The notes: generated from the sequence alone by a model not told the origin. Positions 43,861-55,310 are shown, numbered from the stretch's first letter. The stretch is 64,000 bases of DNA from Sanderia malayensis (GCA_013076295.1 RQOL01000906.1:6018297-6082296), one strand, 5' to 3'. A program made the numbers and translations.

Positions 43861-45108
43861 TCAGTTAGATCGATTCCGATCATCTGTGGCCACCATGATA
43901 GCCTTTCGCCATTTATCTCTGTTTTGTGCAAGCTCTATCAGCCTATGAATGTCGTCCTCCATAATTTCTTTCACGTTGTCGATCCATTGCTTCCTCGGTC
44001 GTCCTCTGCTTCTATGTCCCTCCATCATTCCATGCATCATTGAGTTTTCAAGACTATGTGGCCGTCTTGCAATATGCCCAAAGTATCTTAGTTGGGCTTG
44101 CTGGACTTTACCTAGCAGATTCACACCGCCGTTTACTTCTTGCAACACACTTTCGTTTGTTCGTCTCGCCATCCATGGAATTCCTAACATCCTCCGCCAG
44201 GCCCATAATTCGAAGGACCGTATGCGTTTCTTTTCCCGTTGCAAAAGAGTCCAGGACTCTGCTGCATACAGGAGGATGGGGAAGACCAGTGTTTGCATAA
44301 TCTTCATTTTGGTGACCTTGTAGATGTTGTGGTCCTTCCATACTTTTGATAGTCTTCCGACAGCTGCCTTTGCTAGAGCAATCCGCCTGTCAATCTCTTT
44401 TCTGCATCTTCCATCTTTCGAGATAACACTTCCTAGAAAATTGAACTAGTTGACTACCTCAACTGTCTTTCCATTTACTGTCACACTTCCATTCGCACCA
44501 ATCATCATCATCTTTGTCTTGTCCACATTAAGGTAGAGACCTTTTCTTTCGCTCTCTTGTCGGATCTTTTCGACTATTTCCTGCATTTGTTCAATGCTTT
44601 TAGCTACCAGCGTCGTGTCGTCGGCATACCTTAGTTCTTTTATCATTTCGCCTCCAACGGATAATCCTTCTTCATCGTCGGTGAACGTGGCGCGTATTAT
44701 CTCTTCACCGTAGATGTTGAAAAGATACGGTGAGTCTACACATCCCTGTCGTACTCCTTTCTCGATTTCGAATGTTTCTGAGAATTTTGTGCCGACGCGT
44801 ACCGTTGCTCTCTGACAATCGTACATTGCTTTCAGAAGTAGAATGATGTGGTCAGGAAAACCCATATTTTTCATTACGCTCCATAGCAGGGGGTGCTCAA
44901 CGCAGTCGAATGCCTTTGAGTAGTCGATGAATGTTAGTACCAACGTCCTGTTGCCTTCAATTGCGCGTTCAATAAGCCATCGTATATTGCATATCTGATC
45001 TCTCGTTCCCCTTCCATGCCGAAAGCCTGCTTGCCTATTAGATAGTTCTCTATCCAGATGTTGTTTTATTCTACCAGCAATGACGCCATATAGCAAACCT
45101 CCATTCGC
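43861..45108 (-). pseudogene. LINE reverse transcriptase, 5'-truncated, one in-frame stop
   Basis: One frame runs from 45108 to 43861 with a single TAG at about 44443-44445. RT motifs: NRQAGFRHGRGTRDQICNIR, TFIDYSKAFDCVEHPLLWSV, EKGVRQGCVDSPYLFNIY, the catalytic ELRYADDTTL, then FNFLGSVI and the C-terminal LLYAAESWTL, MLGIPWMARR and RGRPRKQWIDNVKEIMEDDI. This C-terminus is typical of the 'endonuclease-reverse transcriptase' type LINEs (RTE/Jockey-like; clade not resolved). The endonuclease is missing because the copy is 5' truncated near 45110. Confidence 0.85.
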
Positions 45109-45367
45109 CTGGAGTCATGTGGTCATACCCTAAGACCATGTGATCTTGATTTTATCATGTGAGCTGTTGTAGGTTGAGTAGTCAAGAAGAGACGTGAATA
45201 CGTGTATGAATTGCTAATAAATAAACTATAAACATATACAAACAATGAAGATATATAAACATAAACAAAACTATGAACATAAGAATATATAACACTTAAC
45301 AAAACTATGAATATAATTGGACTTTCTTTATTCCAATAACTTCTAAATTAAAACTACTTGTGTTTAA
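45109..45367. other. Short non-coding flank
   Basis: AT-rich with AACATATA-type simple repeats. No gene. Confidence 0.4.
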
Positions 45368-46633
45368 AGTGCTAATGCAACGAACTTTTACGTGGTGTTT
45401 TTATTTCAAAAATCTATAGATTTCAATGTACTGATTAACGTGGCGCAAATAAAATTTGCAAATTTTGCATACTTTTTTCTCTATTAACCTTCAAAGTAGG
45501 CAATTTTGATCTTTTTCATGCGAAAAGAGAACATCACTGTGATGTCATCAAACGTTGTGTCTGCAACGTCAAGCAGGCTTTCTTCTATTGAAATTCGACA
45601 TGGCGAGCTGTGAGCGAGCACACATATGGCGGGTATCTCGGGAGCAAATAAATCATATAACTATTTATATGTCGTAGAGATACATAACGGAGACAATTGT
45701 ACGATTTATCAGTGTTGCGAAAAAGTATTGTTTCATAATGTTTCTGATAGTATTTCAAAATCAAACAGAACAAGGTCTTTTTAAGGAGTTCAGGAGACAG
45801 ATATCATTTGCACCCACCGACCAGGAGAGCAGGGTTTTGTTCATAAAAGCGCTCATTTTTGCTTTGAAGTAAAGAGAGATATTGGGAAAGATTTTAAAGA
45901 TGAGATTAAAGCTAAAATCAAACGCTATTCCTGCAATATAGGCAGTAAACAAGCTCGTAACCCAAAGTGTGACTCTCAGCTTCTTTACTCTGGCCTAAGC
46001 ACTCTTCGCCCGGAGTGGTTAGGCCCGAGCCGACCAAAACAAATGTCAAAAGATTTGAGCTTTTTGGGGTGATATCGAAGAAATTTTAATTTCTGAAGTT
46101 TCTAAAAATGATTCAATGTCTGTAATTTTAAGTTAACCTCAGTTATTACAAAAATTAAGACCTGGGATAAGCCAAATCAGGGCTATGTGTCGTTCCAGAG
46201 CAGCTCGAAGCAACAATGGCGACGCGGGATGATGTTACATTTTTTGGAGGTTCCCATTTTCAAACTTAAATTGTGTCTCTAACTTTAAACAAAATGACAC
46301 GAATTGTTTTCAGAACGACGGCTAAAAGATTCGTCCTTTTGGTGGTTCAGCCGGAGCTCAAATATTCCCACCCTGAGTGGAGCTATTAAAAAAAAAAATC
46401 AGACGACGTTCGAAAAAATCCATTGACTTCCATTGGGAAAAATATTTTGGGTCATCACTGTGACGTCACAGCGTTGCGATATTTTTCGCAAAAGGTGGCC
46501 TGATTCAAGGTGAAATTAAAGTAACTTATGCTTGTCAGATGCACGTCAAAATTGCATCAAGCTAATCAGTACATCTTTGGCTTTCATTTAAAATAAAAAC
46601 AATCGATATGTCAAATTTCGTTGCATTAGCACT
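45368..46633. mobile_element. 1.27-kb TTAA-flanked inverted-repeat element (non-autonomous)
   Basis: The terminal inverted repeats AGTGCTAATGCAACGAA (45368-45384) and its complement (46617-46633) are each bounded by TTAA (45364-45367 and 46634-46637). Its termini differ from the TTAA element at 22 kb, so this is a second family using the same target. An internal hairpin (GGCCTAAGCACTC/GAGTGGTTAGGCC near 46000) is present. No transposase ORF is recognisable. Confidence 0.85.
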
Positions 46634-46637
46634 TTAA

Positions 46638-47066
46638 AGCTCGAGCATAATCTTTTTCACATAACTTCCACCTTCATATGAAATGACCTCAACCCCATTC
46701 CACTCTATAATTTCCTTTATGTAATGTTATTTCTCTCTATATTGAAGACGATGACAAGTTACCAATGGTGTGTATTCTAAATGATGTATTTTTTTGTTAC
46801 AGAAGTTGAAGCTTCTACGAAATTTTTCCTCCAAATCCGCATATTTTTTACAACATTCAAATTCTTTGATGAAACATTCTCAATTTTTTAGCTTTATAGC
46901 TAGCTTTCGTGAACATTGATGATTTTTACTCTTTTGTATGCACTCAATATTGTCAATTGCCCAGTTTTTGCCTAAGATTTCCATTCTTCCTGATTTCAGA
47001 GATCTATGATTCATTTTATAACAATCGATAATGCCATTCGAATGTTGACGCCACCTTTCGAATTGT
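46638..47066. other. Non-coding stretch
   Basis: No recognised gene. Confidence 0.35.
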
Positions 47067-47200
47067 GATGTAATCATTAAGCAATCAGCAGTCAATTACG
47101 TCATCTTTCGAATGTTCCTTTCGAATGCTGATGATGTAATCATTAACCAATCAGCAGTCGATCACGTCACCTTTCGAATGTTCCTTTCGAATCATTCCAA
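47067..47200. repeat. Tandem duplication, 66-bp unit
   Basis: The unit starting GATGTAATCATTAA and containing CAATCAGCAGTC and CTTTCGAATGTTCCTTTCGA occurs at 47067 and 47133 with a few differences. Confidence 0.9.
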
Positions 47201-47439
47201 TGTTGGCAACACCATGATGTAATCTTTGGTCAATCAACGCATCGCTTGAATATCATATAAGAGTGACTGAAGCTTCACATGAAAAGTTCTCATTTGGCAA
47301 GAACACCCATCATGAAGAGACTAAGTAAATTTAATCTTGGTTATGTTTCTAGAAGAAGAAAATATTTCAATGTTCAGAATGTTTTAAGGAGCTTACGAGA
47401 CATCTAAATTTAAAACATACATACAGAACATAATGAGCA

Positions 47440-48358
47440 AGAAAATTATCTGGTGCTGGGCGAAAGAAGAAGAAGGATGAAGCTTATCCAGTTTTCATCA
47501 GCGAAAAACAGTCACTGGATCAAGCGAGAATTGAAATAATCAATGAAATCTACAATGAGTTAGAAGAACATGGGAAGAACATACAATGAGTTAGAAGAAC
47601 ATGGCCAAGGAATAAAATATTACTTTAGCACGGAGATTGTTTTCAAGAAATTAGTTAGTGATGTTGAGACTGATCCACCCCCGGTGCTTAGATCGAAAGT
47701 ACTTTCACAATTAAGGATTGTTAGCATTGAAGACATTAGTGATCACGACATGGAAGCTATTGATAAGATCTATGAAGATATAAGTGAATATACAGAAAAC
47801 AGCAGTGGGTGGAGATTTGAAAGAGTGGTGAATTATAAGATTCATTTTTTCAACTACAAACCAATCAAAGGTAGATCATACGTACCATCACCAAGACTCT
47901 TGAGTGTTAAGAAAGAAATCATCAACGTACAAAATAGAGATGACGAGTGTTTCACGTGGGCTGTCTTGTCTGGTTTGTACCCAGTAGATAAGAACTCCGA
48001 AAGAACAACAAAGTACGATCAAAGTCTATCGAATATAGATGGATTGACATTTCCAGTGAATCCCACAAGTTTCAATATGATAAAGAAATTTGAGGATAAC
48101 AACAATGTTTCCATGAACATCTTTTATTATGAAGATGATGAAGTTTATCCTGGAAGGTTAACCAATCAATCAAAAGAGAAACATCTTGACCTATTGTTAT
48201 TAGCGGATGATAATGGTAATTTGCATTACTGTTGGATAAAGAGTTTGAACAGACTACTCGCTGGGCGTCCTGGTCATAGACATAATTCGAAAAGGTTTTA
48301 CTGTCATTTTTGTCACAGTTCATGCAAAACACAAGAATCTCTAAACTATCACATTTAA
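47440..48358 (+). pseudogene. Polinton/Maverick-type PolB N-terminal region, truncated
   Basis: A 262-residue ORF (47570-48358) reads INVQNRDDECFTWAVLSGLY, then VDKNSERTTKY, DGLTFPVNPTSFNMIKKFED, HLDLLLLADDNGNLHYCWIK and a finger-like FYCHFCHSSCKTQESLNYHI. This is the region upstream of the exonuclease/polymerase in Polinton-type protein-primed DNA polymerases. Upstream in another frame are a finger-like FQCSECFKELTRHLNLKHT and DEAYPVFISEKQSLDQARIE. A 31-bp direct duplication (47551 and 47582) shifts the frame between them. The polymerase domain itself is absent; the fragment ends at 48358. Confidence 0.6.
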
Positions 48359-49159
48359 ATTTGCAAGCAAAAAAGCGCAGGTTCACTTGGTACTTGCTAG
48401 TTATATGTAAGCAAAATTTTTCCACGGACACGATTGCTTAGAATTCAGTTCGTACTTGTTTCGACATCCTAAGCGACCGATAGCTTACCGATCTATGTAA
48501 CATTGTAATTCCTTCTCCGCGAGACTTGGTGTTATAGTTGCGAAAAGCCTGGAGAATGTCGTTCGGGCCACTCCTTTTTTGTCCTCTGGCATGCAGTAAG
48601 TTTTACTGAAATTTGTATGACATACGTTACGTGAACATTTTGTTCTGCTAGCATGCAGTGACTGTTCAACAATCACAGCTTCGTATAGTCGTTGGGGAAT
48701 TGCTTGAGCCAACGAGAAAGAAAGTCTTTCTATTTTTTTCAACACATACGGCCAACACGACAATTTGTTGCCCGCGCCAGCTTACATTTTTACCTTTTCG
48801 CACCTTTGTGAAAGAAAAATAAATGATGCCGATAGTCCACGGAATCGTAAACTTATTATATTTGAGCTTGTCAAACATCACTTGGATACTGTGGAATATT
48901 TTTCTACCGCATTTTAATTAAGGAGTATCACGGCAAATTGATGGCAGTTAAAACGAAAATAGAGACGAGCAAGCATACAGTTTTCAAAGTAAATTAATGA
49001 AATGCCATGTATGTCACTCTAACAAAGTGCGTTTCCTCAACATAGGTTCCTACTGAGAATAAAAATTGTCTGGTCTCTTTAGCATGGGTACTTACAGCAC
49101 CAGCCTTGAATCTAGCGACCTTAGCATTAATTTGGGCTAAAATCTAGTGTCGGATGATG
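48359..49159. other. Non-coding stretch
   Basis: No recognised gene or repeat. Confidence 0.4.
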
Positions 49160-49163
49160 AGTT

Positions 49164-49576
49164 TTTAGTAATTTAGTAATGCTGAAGTAGCTACTATAAT
49201 CACTAATCGAAATAAGTTACAAGACACTTACCCAGCTTTCGTAGTTGCTTTGAAGTTTGGTAGTCAGAAGGCTCGAAGAGAAACGATGTCAATTTCTTTC
49301 TTGTGTGTATGATACCAAAATGAATGCTTAATTAATTAACTGCTAACTGAGTAACTAAATGTTGCGTTTGATTAAATATAAGTTGCGAGGTTGGGTGTGT
49401 GTAAATACTTAAGCAAATAAGGTTAAGAGTATGTTATGGTTAGACGTTTGACTATAAAGGCTAATGAATATGTTTGTTTAGATAATAGTTGATAAACATG
49501 GTTAAGTGTTAGGATGGGTGTTATGATTCGCTAGTTATTTGAAGTGCTCGTTGGTAAGGCTGCTGAGCACACTACA
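49164..49576 (-). repeat. 3' LTR of gypsy element C
   Basis: On the minus strand it starts TGTAGTGTGCTCAGCAG and ends TTACTAAATTACTAAA. It is preceded (minus strand) by the purine tract and followed by AACT, the target duplication. Confidence 0.95.
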
Positions 49577-49683
49577 ATAGCTCCCCTCCTAGAAGGCGAG
49601 CGGAGTGAAGCATTCGATATAGCGAGTAAAATAGGAAATGAGTACTATTATGATATAAAAGTGAAATAATGTGCTTAACAGTC

Positions 49684-52600
49684 CTAAGAGTCAAATCTGT
49701 AGCGAACGGGAAAATGGACGTGTCTTCCAGAGCGAGTAGTGCGCTGAAGAGAGGGCTGGGCGGGCAGTTGTTGTGGAGGTGGTTGTTGTTCGGTAGATGC
49801 GGGAGTAAGTGGGGCGTTGTCTGAAAGCAGAGGTGGTGGCGATGTAAGAGGTAGATAGGCCGTGGCGATGTGTGCGACTTTGAGGCGGTCAATGCTGACT
49901 GTATTAGGTTTGCCTTTGATGTCGAGTAAGAAATGCTTGTCGGTGCGATGAAGAACTTTGTAAGGGCCATCGTAAGGTGCTGGCAAAGGTTTTCGGACAG
50001 CATCGTGTCTAACGAAGACGTGTGTGCAGGAGGCAAGGTCAGCTGGTATGTGCGAAGAGGGTGATTGTTGGCGAAGTGGAATTGCAGATAATTTTTGCAT
50101 GACTAGCTGAAGACGATGAGCGTAGTTGGCTGGATCGAGGTCTGATGGGTTGCGAGACGGAGTAAAGAATTCGCCAGGTAAACGTAAAGTTGTGCCAAAG
50201 ACGAGCTGAGAAGGTGTGCAATCGAGGTCGGCTTTAATTGTATTACGAATTGAAAGGAGAACGAGCGGCAATGCTTCGAACCATTTGCTTGAATCTGGAT
50301 GTGCTTTCAAGGAGGATTTGAGTTGGCGGTGAAATCGTTCTACCATACCGTTTGCACATGGGTGGTATGAGGTAGTGCGTATACGTTTAATGCCAAGGAG
50401 TGTTGTGAGTGTTTTGAAGAGCGAAGATTCAAATTGTGCGCCGCGGTCGGCCGTAATGGTGGAAGGGATACCGAAATGAGAAATCCAATGTTGAAGGAAG
50501 TGACGTGCGACAGTTTCAGCTGTGATATCTGCAATTGGAATTGCTACTGGCCATCGTGTGAATCGATCGATACAAGTGAGTAGATATCGAAATCCGCTCG
50601 AAGGTGGAAGTGGACCTACGAGATCGATATGTACGTGATCAAATCGAGCATCTGGGGTAGCAAATGTGCCAATAGGTGCGACGGTGTGACGTTGAGTTTT
50701 GGATCGTTGGCAAGGAATGCAGGAACGAGTCCAACGTCGAAGGTCTGTGTTGATGTTAGGCCAAACATAGCGTGCTGTGATTAGATTCTGTGTGGCGCGA
50801 ATACCCGGATGAGATAGAGAATGCAAGTGATCGAAGATGGAACGACGAAAAGGGACTGGAACGAATGGACGTGGAGTACTAATCGTTGTATCACAGAGTA
50901 TGGTGCCAGGGGCGTTAGGAATGGGAAATTCCTTTAATTGAAGTGAAGATGTGTCGTTCAATTGATGTAGATCTGTGTCTTCTTGTTGTGCCTTGGAGAG
51001 CAGTGTGAAATCGATCGGGGATGCCAGGTGTAAGGAATTAACTTCAGTTCTTGACAAAGCGTCAGCAACGACATTTTCTTTGCCAGTAATGTGGCGGATG
51101 TCGGTGGTGAATTGCGATATGAAGTCAAGATGGCGGATTTCGCGAGGAGAATGACGATCGGCAGACGAGGCTAATGCGTACGTTAATGGCTTATGGTCGG
51201 TGAGAACGTAAAATTTGCGACCTTCCAAACAATGTCGGAAATGTCGAAGTGAAAGATATACGGCGAGTAGTTCACGACCAAATGTACTATATTTGATTTC
51301 GGCGGGCTGTAATCGTTTCGAAAAGAATGAAATCGGCTGCCAAGAACCGCTAATGCGTTGTTGTAAAACAGATCCTATGGCAACATTAGATGCATCGACC
51401 ATGAGGCAATATGGAGCATCGGGTGATGGATGGACCAGTAACGTAGCATCGGAAAGTGCTGATTTAATGGCGGTAAATGCAGCAAGTGCAGCTTCGTCGA
51501 GATGAAGGGCGTTTCTGGTGTGTTTACCGCCCAGAAGATCTGTGAGTGGTTGAACGATGGTTGCACAGTTTGGAATAAAGCAACGATAAAAGTTGATTAA
51601 ACCTAGGAATTCGCGCAGTTGACGTAGTGATGTAGGTGCCGGAAAATCGCGTATTGCAGAAACTTTGGTTTGCAGCGGAGAAATTTCTTCTACGGAGATG
51701 TGATGACCGAGAAATTCGAGTGAAGATGAACCAAAGACACATTTTGCTGGGTTAATTACGACGCCAAATTCGGATAAACGAGTGAAGAGCAGATCTATAT
51801 GTTGAAAGTGTTCTGCTTCTGAAGCGCTGGCAATTAGTAAGTCATCAATATAAGCGTAAACAAAGTCAAGACCATGTAAAACTTGATGAATAAAGCGTTG
51901 AAATGTTTGTGCAGCATTACGTAGACCAAATGGCATGCGGACAAACTCAAATAATCCGAAAGGGGTAGTAATAGCAGTTTTGGGAATATCAGCAGGTTCT
52001 ACGGGGATTTGATGGTAGGCGCGGACGAGATCAATTTTTGAAAATATTGTTTTTCCATGTAGCATTGTTGTAAAATCTTGAATGTGTGGAATGGGGTAAC
52101 GATCCGGAATTGTGACATTGTTAAGTGCGCGGTAATAACCACATGGTCTCCAATCGCCTGAGGTTGACTTAGGAACCATGTGAAGTGGAGAGGACCAACT
52201 GCTATTTGATGGCCGAATGATACCAAGTTGGAGCATGTGATCGAATTCGCGCTTGACTATTGCCAATCGATCAGGTGCAAGACGGCGTGGACGGCTGAAG
52301 ACAGGAGGACCTTTTGTGTCAATGTGGTGTGTAACATTATGTTTAACTGCTGATTCGTCATAGTTTGGTCTTGTTATTGAATTAAATTTAGTAAGAAGTT
52401 CCTTGTATTTTTGGTTAACGTCGGGAATCGCAAACATTAGCTGAGGTGAAGTCTCTGATGAAGGAATGCCTTGAATTTTTAAATTAGTGGTTGTATCAAA
52501 TAATAGACGATGACGAACGTTAACATTTAACGAAAAATATGAAAGGAAATCGGCTCCAATAATAGGTGTGGGAATATCCGCAATAATAAAAATCCAACGA

Positions 52601-52853
52601 AAGAGTCGACGCAAACCAAGGTTCAAGGTTAACGATCGTTCACCATACGTTGCAATGGACGAGTTATTAACGGCTTGAAATTGGAGGTTAGTGACCTGGT
52701 TACGCTTGTCCAAAGGACGACATGGAATAACACTAACGGATGCGCCGGTATCGACTAAAAATCTAATTCCCGAATAACGGTCGGTGACGTAGTAGAGACG
52801 ACTATTGTGTAATGTGCCAGAGGGTCTTGTCGCCGCTAAGCTCTGGCTTGGCC
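49684..52853 (-). CDS. pol: Gypsy element C pol polyprotein (protease-RT-RNase H-integrase)
   Basis: Open from the frameshift site to a stop at 49684, about 1056 codons; the first internal Met is at 52713. Domains in order: retropepsin ([13 protein letters not shown] at about 52760); RT with [33 protein letters not shown] and the catalytic [11 protein letters not shown]; RNase H with [25 protein letters not shown] and [10 protein letters not shown]; and integrase with [13 protein letters not shown] and CIPCQ. The DDE core is [24 protein letters not shown] and [10 protein letters not shown], and the C-terminal region has VFVRHDAV and [10 protein letters not shown]. All catalytic acids are present, with no internal stop. 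It has no own start in this frame before the protease, so it is most likely made as a Gag-Pol fusion. Confidence 0.95.
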
Positions 52854-52860
52854 GTTTCCC
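52816..52860 (-). promoter_or_regulatory. -1 ribosomal frameshift signal between gag and pol
   Basis: On the minus strand the heptamer GGGAAAC (52860-52854) lies exactly as G-GGA-AAC in the gag frame. A 6-base spacer GGCCAA follows, then the perfect 7-bp stem GCCAGAG (52847-52841)/CTCTGGC (52822-52816) with an 18-base loop containing the gag stop. A -1 slip leads into CGG-CCA-AGC, the open pol frame. Slippery heptamer, spacer and structure match the classical retroviral type. Confidence 0.85.
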
Positions 52861-53792
52861 TGTTGTTGTGCACTGTGAGCTGGCTGTGGAGGAGCAGTAG
52901 GGGTTACGTCAGCAACGTATGAGCAAGGTGGGGTGCAACGATGGGCCTGTGGACCGAACCTCTTATGATACCAGCAAATTGGCTGTGGCATGAAGTCCGG
53001 ACGACTGGGAGAACGGAAACGCTGTCTGCTGAAGTTGCTTCGAAATGGCGATCGTGAGCGTTGAGAATAATTGGGTCTTCGAAACTTGGATTCGGAATTA
53101 ATTTGGGTAGTGAGAGCTTCTACCTGTTTGCTTAATTGATTGATTTGCAATTGGAGAAGGGATGGAGAATCAGCGGAGGCTGTAGGAGACGGTTTTGGAT
53201 TGGGAGAGATTGTCGAAATGGTAGAAATTGCTGGATTGACTTCGAGTATCTTGTCAGCCAACGAAGCCAATTGATCTAACGCCATTTCATCAGTTGTGGA
53301 AGCCAAAATGAGTGGAACATTTATTGGTAATCGTTGTAAAAATAGTTGACGAAATATTTTTTGGTCGAGCCTTTGTTCACCAAGCAACTGTTGCATCTTA
53401 CGAAGAAGTTGAGATGGTTTGCGATCGCCCAACTCTTCGGCATTCAAGAGCTGGTGCAATCGTTTTTGTTCGGAAAGTGAGGTACGTTTAATTAGTTCGT
53501 TCCTCAAAGTATCGTATGGGTTGAGAATTGGTGGGCTCAGCAAAATTTCTCTAACTTCCTCAGCGATTTCTGGTTGAAGCACTGAGACGACATGAGCAAA
53601 ACGTTGGCGTTGGGTCGTAATGTTTTTTGTACGAAACTGTGCCTCAACTTGGGCGAACCAGATCGTAGGATCGTGAGGCCGAAATGGGGGCAGCTTTAAG
53701 TTGTAAGCAGCCACTGGTGCTGTCGTAGACACATCTCGCAGTTCGTGCGAGGGCGAAGGAATAAAATTTGGAGAACTTGGCTCAGTTGTCAT
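52836..53792 (-). CDS. gag: Gypsy element C gag
   Basis: 318 residues, no internal stop. The capsid-like N-terminal half ([70 protein letters not shown]) is a family widespread in invertebrate gypsy elements. A basic Arg/Ser-rich stretch ([16 protein letters not shown]) and an unusual Cys-His finger [18 protein letters not shown] follow. The stop at 52836 lies within the loop of the frameshift hairpin. The start ATG at 53792 is the first after the leader. Confidence 0.93.
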   Translation of the reverse strand: MTTEPSSPNFIPSPSHELRDVSTTAPVAAYNLKLPPFRPHDPTIWFAQVEAQFRTKNITTQRQRFAHVVSVLQPEIAEEVREILLSPPILNPYDTLRNELIKRTSLSEQKRLHQLLNAEELGDRKPSQLLRKMQQLLGEQRLDQKIFRQLFLQRLPINVPLILASTTDEMALDQLASLADKILEVNPAISTISTISPNPKPSPTASADSPSLLQLQINQLSKQVEALTTQINSESKFRRPNYSQRSRSPFRSNFSRQRFRSPSRPDFMPQPICWYHKRFGPQAHRCTPPCSYVADVTPTAPPQPAHSAQQQGNGQARA

Positions 53793-54095
53793 GTTTTTGT
53801 TGGTGTATTTCCTTTGTATTTAATTGTAGGCCTGTTTTGACTGCAAAGGTGTTTCACGCTGAGGGTGACGAATGTCTCAAAAACTTGTGAAATTGTTTAT
53901 ATGTTTACACTTTGTAAACTGCCGCGTGTGTGATTAGCTCAATCGATGAAATGCAAAATAATGTATATGTGTTTTTATTACGGAATTGTTCTTTTTCGTA
54001 TGCTTCGGCCAAGTTAAGATAATACGTATGTAGCGTAAATATACAAAGCAATTAAGAACGAAAGCTGTTCCTTTGGGTCACGTCGTGGTCACCAA
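53793..54095 (-). other. Leader of gypsy element C
   Basis: 303-base untranslated region between the 5' LTR and gag. The primer-binding region TTGGTGACCACGACGTG abuts the LTR. The matching tRNA was not determined. Confidence 0.7.
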
Positions 54096-54509
54096 TTTAG
54101 TAATTTAGTAATGCTGAAGTAGCTACTATAATCACTAATCGAAATATGTTACAAGACACTTACCCAGCTTTCGTAGTTGCTTTGAAGTTTGGTAGTCAGA
54201 AGGCTCGAAGAGAAACGATGTCAATTTCTTTCTTGTGTGTATGATACCAAAATGAATGCTTAATTAATTAACTGCTAACTGAGTAACTAAATGTTGCGTT
54301 TGATTAAATATAAGTTGCGAGGTTGGGTGTGTGTAAATACTTAAGCAAATAAGGTTAAGAGTATGTTATGGTTTGACGTTTGACTATAAAAGGCTAATGA
54401 ATATGTTTGTTTAGATAATAGTTGAAAAATATGGTTAAGTGTTAGGATGGGTGTTATGATTCGCTAGTTATTTGAAGTGCTCGTTGGTAAGGCTGCTGAG
54501 CACACTACA
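54096..54509 (-). repeat. 5' LTR of gypsy element C
   Basis: 414 bp, about 99% identical to the 3' copy. It is followed on the plus strand by target duplication AGTT (54510-54513). Confidence 0.95.
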
Positions 54510-54593
54510 AGTTGGTAGCTCAACATGGCACAAATAGCCAAATCACTACGGATACTCCATTCGTCAATACTTGCTGTATTATCTAACTATTAT

Positions 54594-54690
54594 ATATTCT
54601 ACGGAGAGTCACGTGATGACGCACTTTCCTTGCCAAAAACAATAGATTCGACCCGAAACAATAGGTCGAACGCCCCAAAACAATGGCCCG
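54594..54690 (+). repeat. Copy 2 of the dispersed repeat (copy 1 at 26760-26850)
   Basis: Shares GATTCGACCCGAAACAATA and GCCCCAAAACAATG and the preceding CGGAGAGTCAC-like block. Confidence 0.75.
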
Positions 54691-55112
54691 AAACGGCGAA
54701 CCGTGTAATCAAAAAGGCTTTTTTGTTTGTACATTTATTGGCCTCTGGCCTAAATGGAAAGTGCCATTTTTTAATTAGACCAAGGTTATCTATTTTTGGT
54801 TTCGATTTTTCAAAGTTCTTTTGAATTATTCCATTAATTATTCCACAAATTCTGCTATCACAAGAAAACTACAGTTTGCGGTGGCGAATTTTCCCAATTC
54901 GCGTCGCGAACTCCAATTTCGAACAAAGTATTCGCTGTTCACGTGACCCGTTTCGCCATATGCTGCAAGTTGATTGGCTCTTTCGCGACTTCACGAGAAC
55001 AGTTGCGATGCTTAGGCCTAATGTAAGCAAACCCAAAGTTTTAATCAACAAATTATGATAAGGGATTATCAGACGAGTGGAGCGAGCCAAACTGTTGTAA
55101 GAGGAGTAGGCA
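54691..55112. other. Non-coding stretch
   Basis: No recognised gene. Confidence 0.35.
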
Positions 55113-55310
55113 GAGGCATGAGCGTAAGCGAATGCAGCTCACGAAGTTCGCCAACCACAGGCGAGCGCAGCGAGCAAAGCAATTGTACGTGGGGTTGAAA
55201 GAGGCATGAGCGTAAGCGAATGCAGCGCACGAAATGCGCCAGACACATTCAGTTTTTTTCACTTGCCCCCCTGCGGGAAGCGAGCGAACGCGAGCGCCCC
55301 CGGCTAATTG
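55113..55310. repeat. Tandem duplication (88-bp period) in a GC-rich patch
   Basis: GAGGCATGAGCGTAAGCGAA begins at 55113 and again at 55201, followed in both by TGCAGC and CACGAA. The patch is rich in GAGCG/AGCGA motifs and is visibly more GC-rich than its surroundings. Confidence 0.8.

Larger units (their letters stand above)
49164..54509 (-). mobile_element. Ty3/gypsy retrotransposon C, apparently intact
   Basis: A 5.3-kb element on the minus strand. The LTRs are 414 bp (54096-54509, 5') and 413 bp (49164-49576, 3') and differ by about four substitutions and one single-base gap. A 4-bp target duplication AGTT flanks it (49160-49163 and 54510-54513). The primer-binding region TTGGTGACCACGACGTG follows the 5' LTR. 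The polypurine tract AGGAGGGGAGC precedes the 3' LTR. Gag and pol are both open, in -1 relation with a frameshift signal. All catalytic residues I can check are present. This is the only element in the window that looks potentially active. Confidence 0.95.

Noticed and set aside
43949..44323. 124-residue plus-strand ORF, Ser/Cys-rich
   Set aside because: Antisense to the LINE RT C-terminus. The minus strand carries clear RT motifs.
49572..50036. 154-residue minus-strand ORF overlapping the end of gypsy C
   Set aside because: It is a shadow frame of the pol 3' end and LTR boundary, with low-complexity His/Ser/Leu composition and no motif.
51215..51505. 96-residue plus-strand ORF
   Set aside because: Antisense shadow of the RNase H region of gypsy C.
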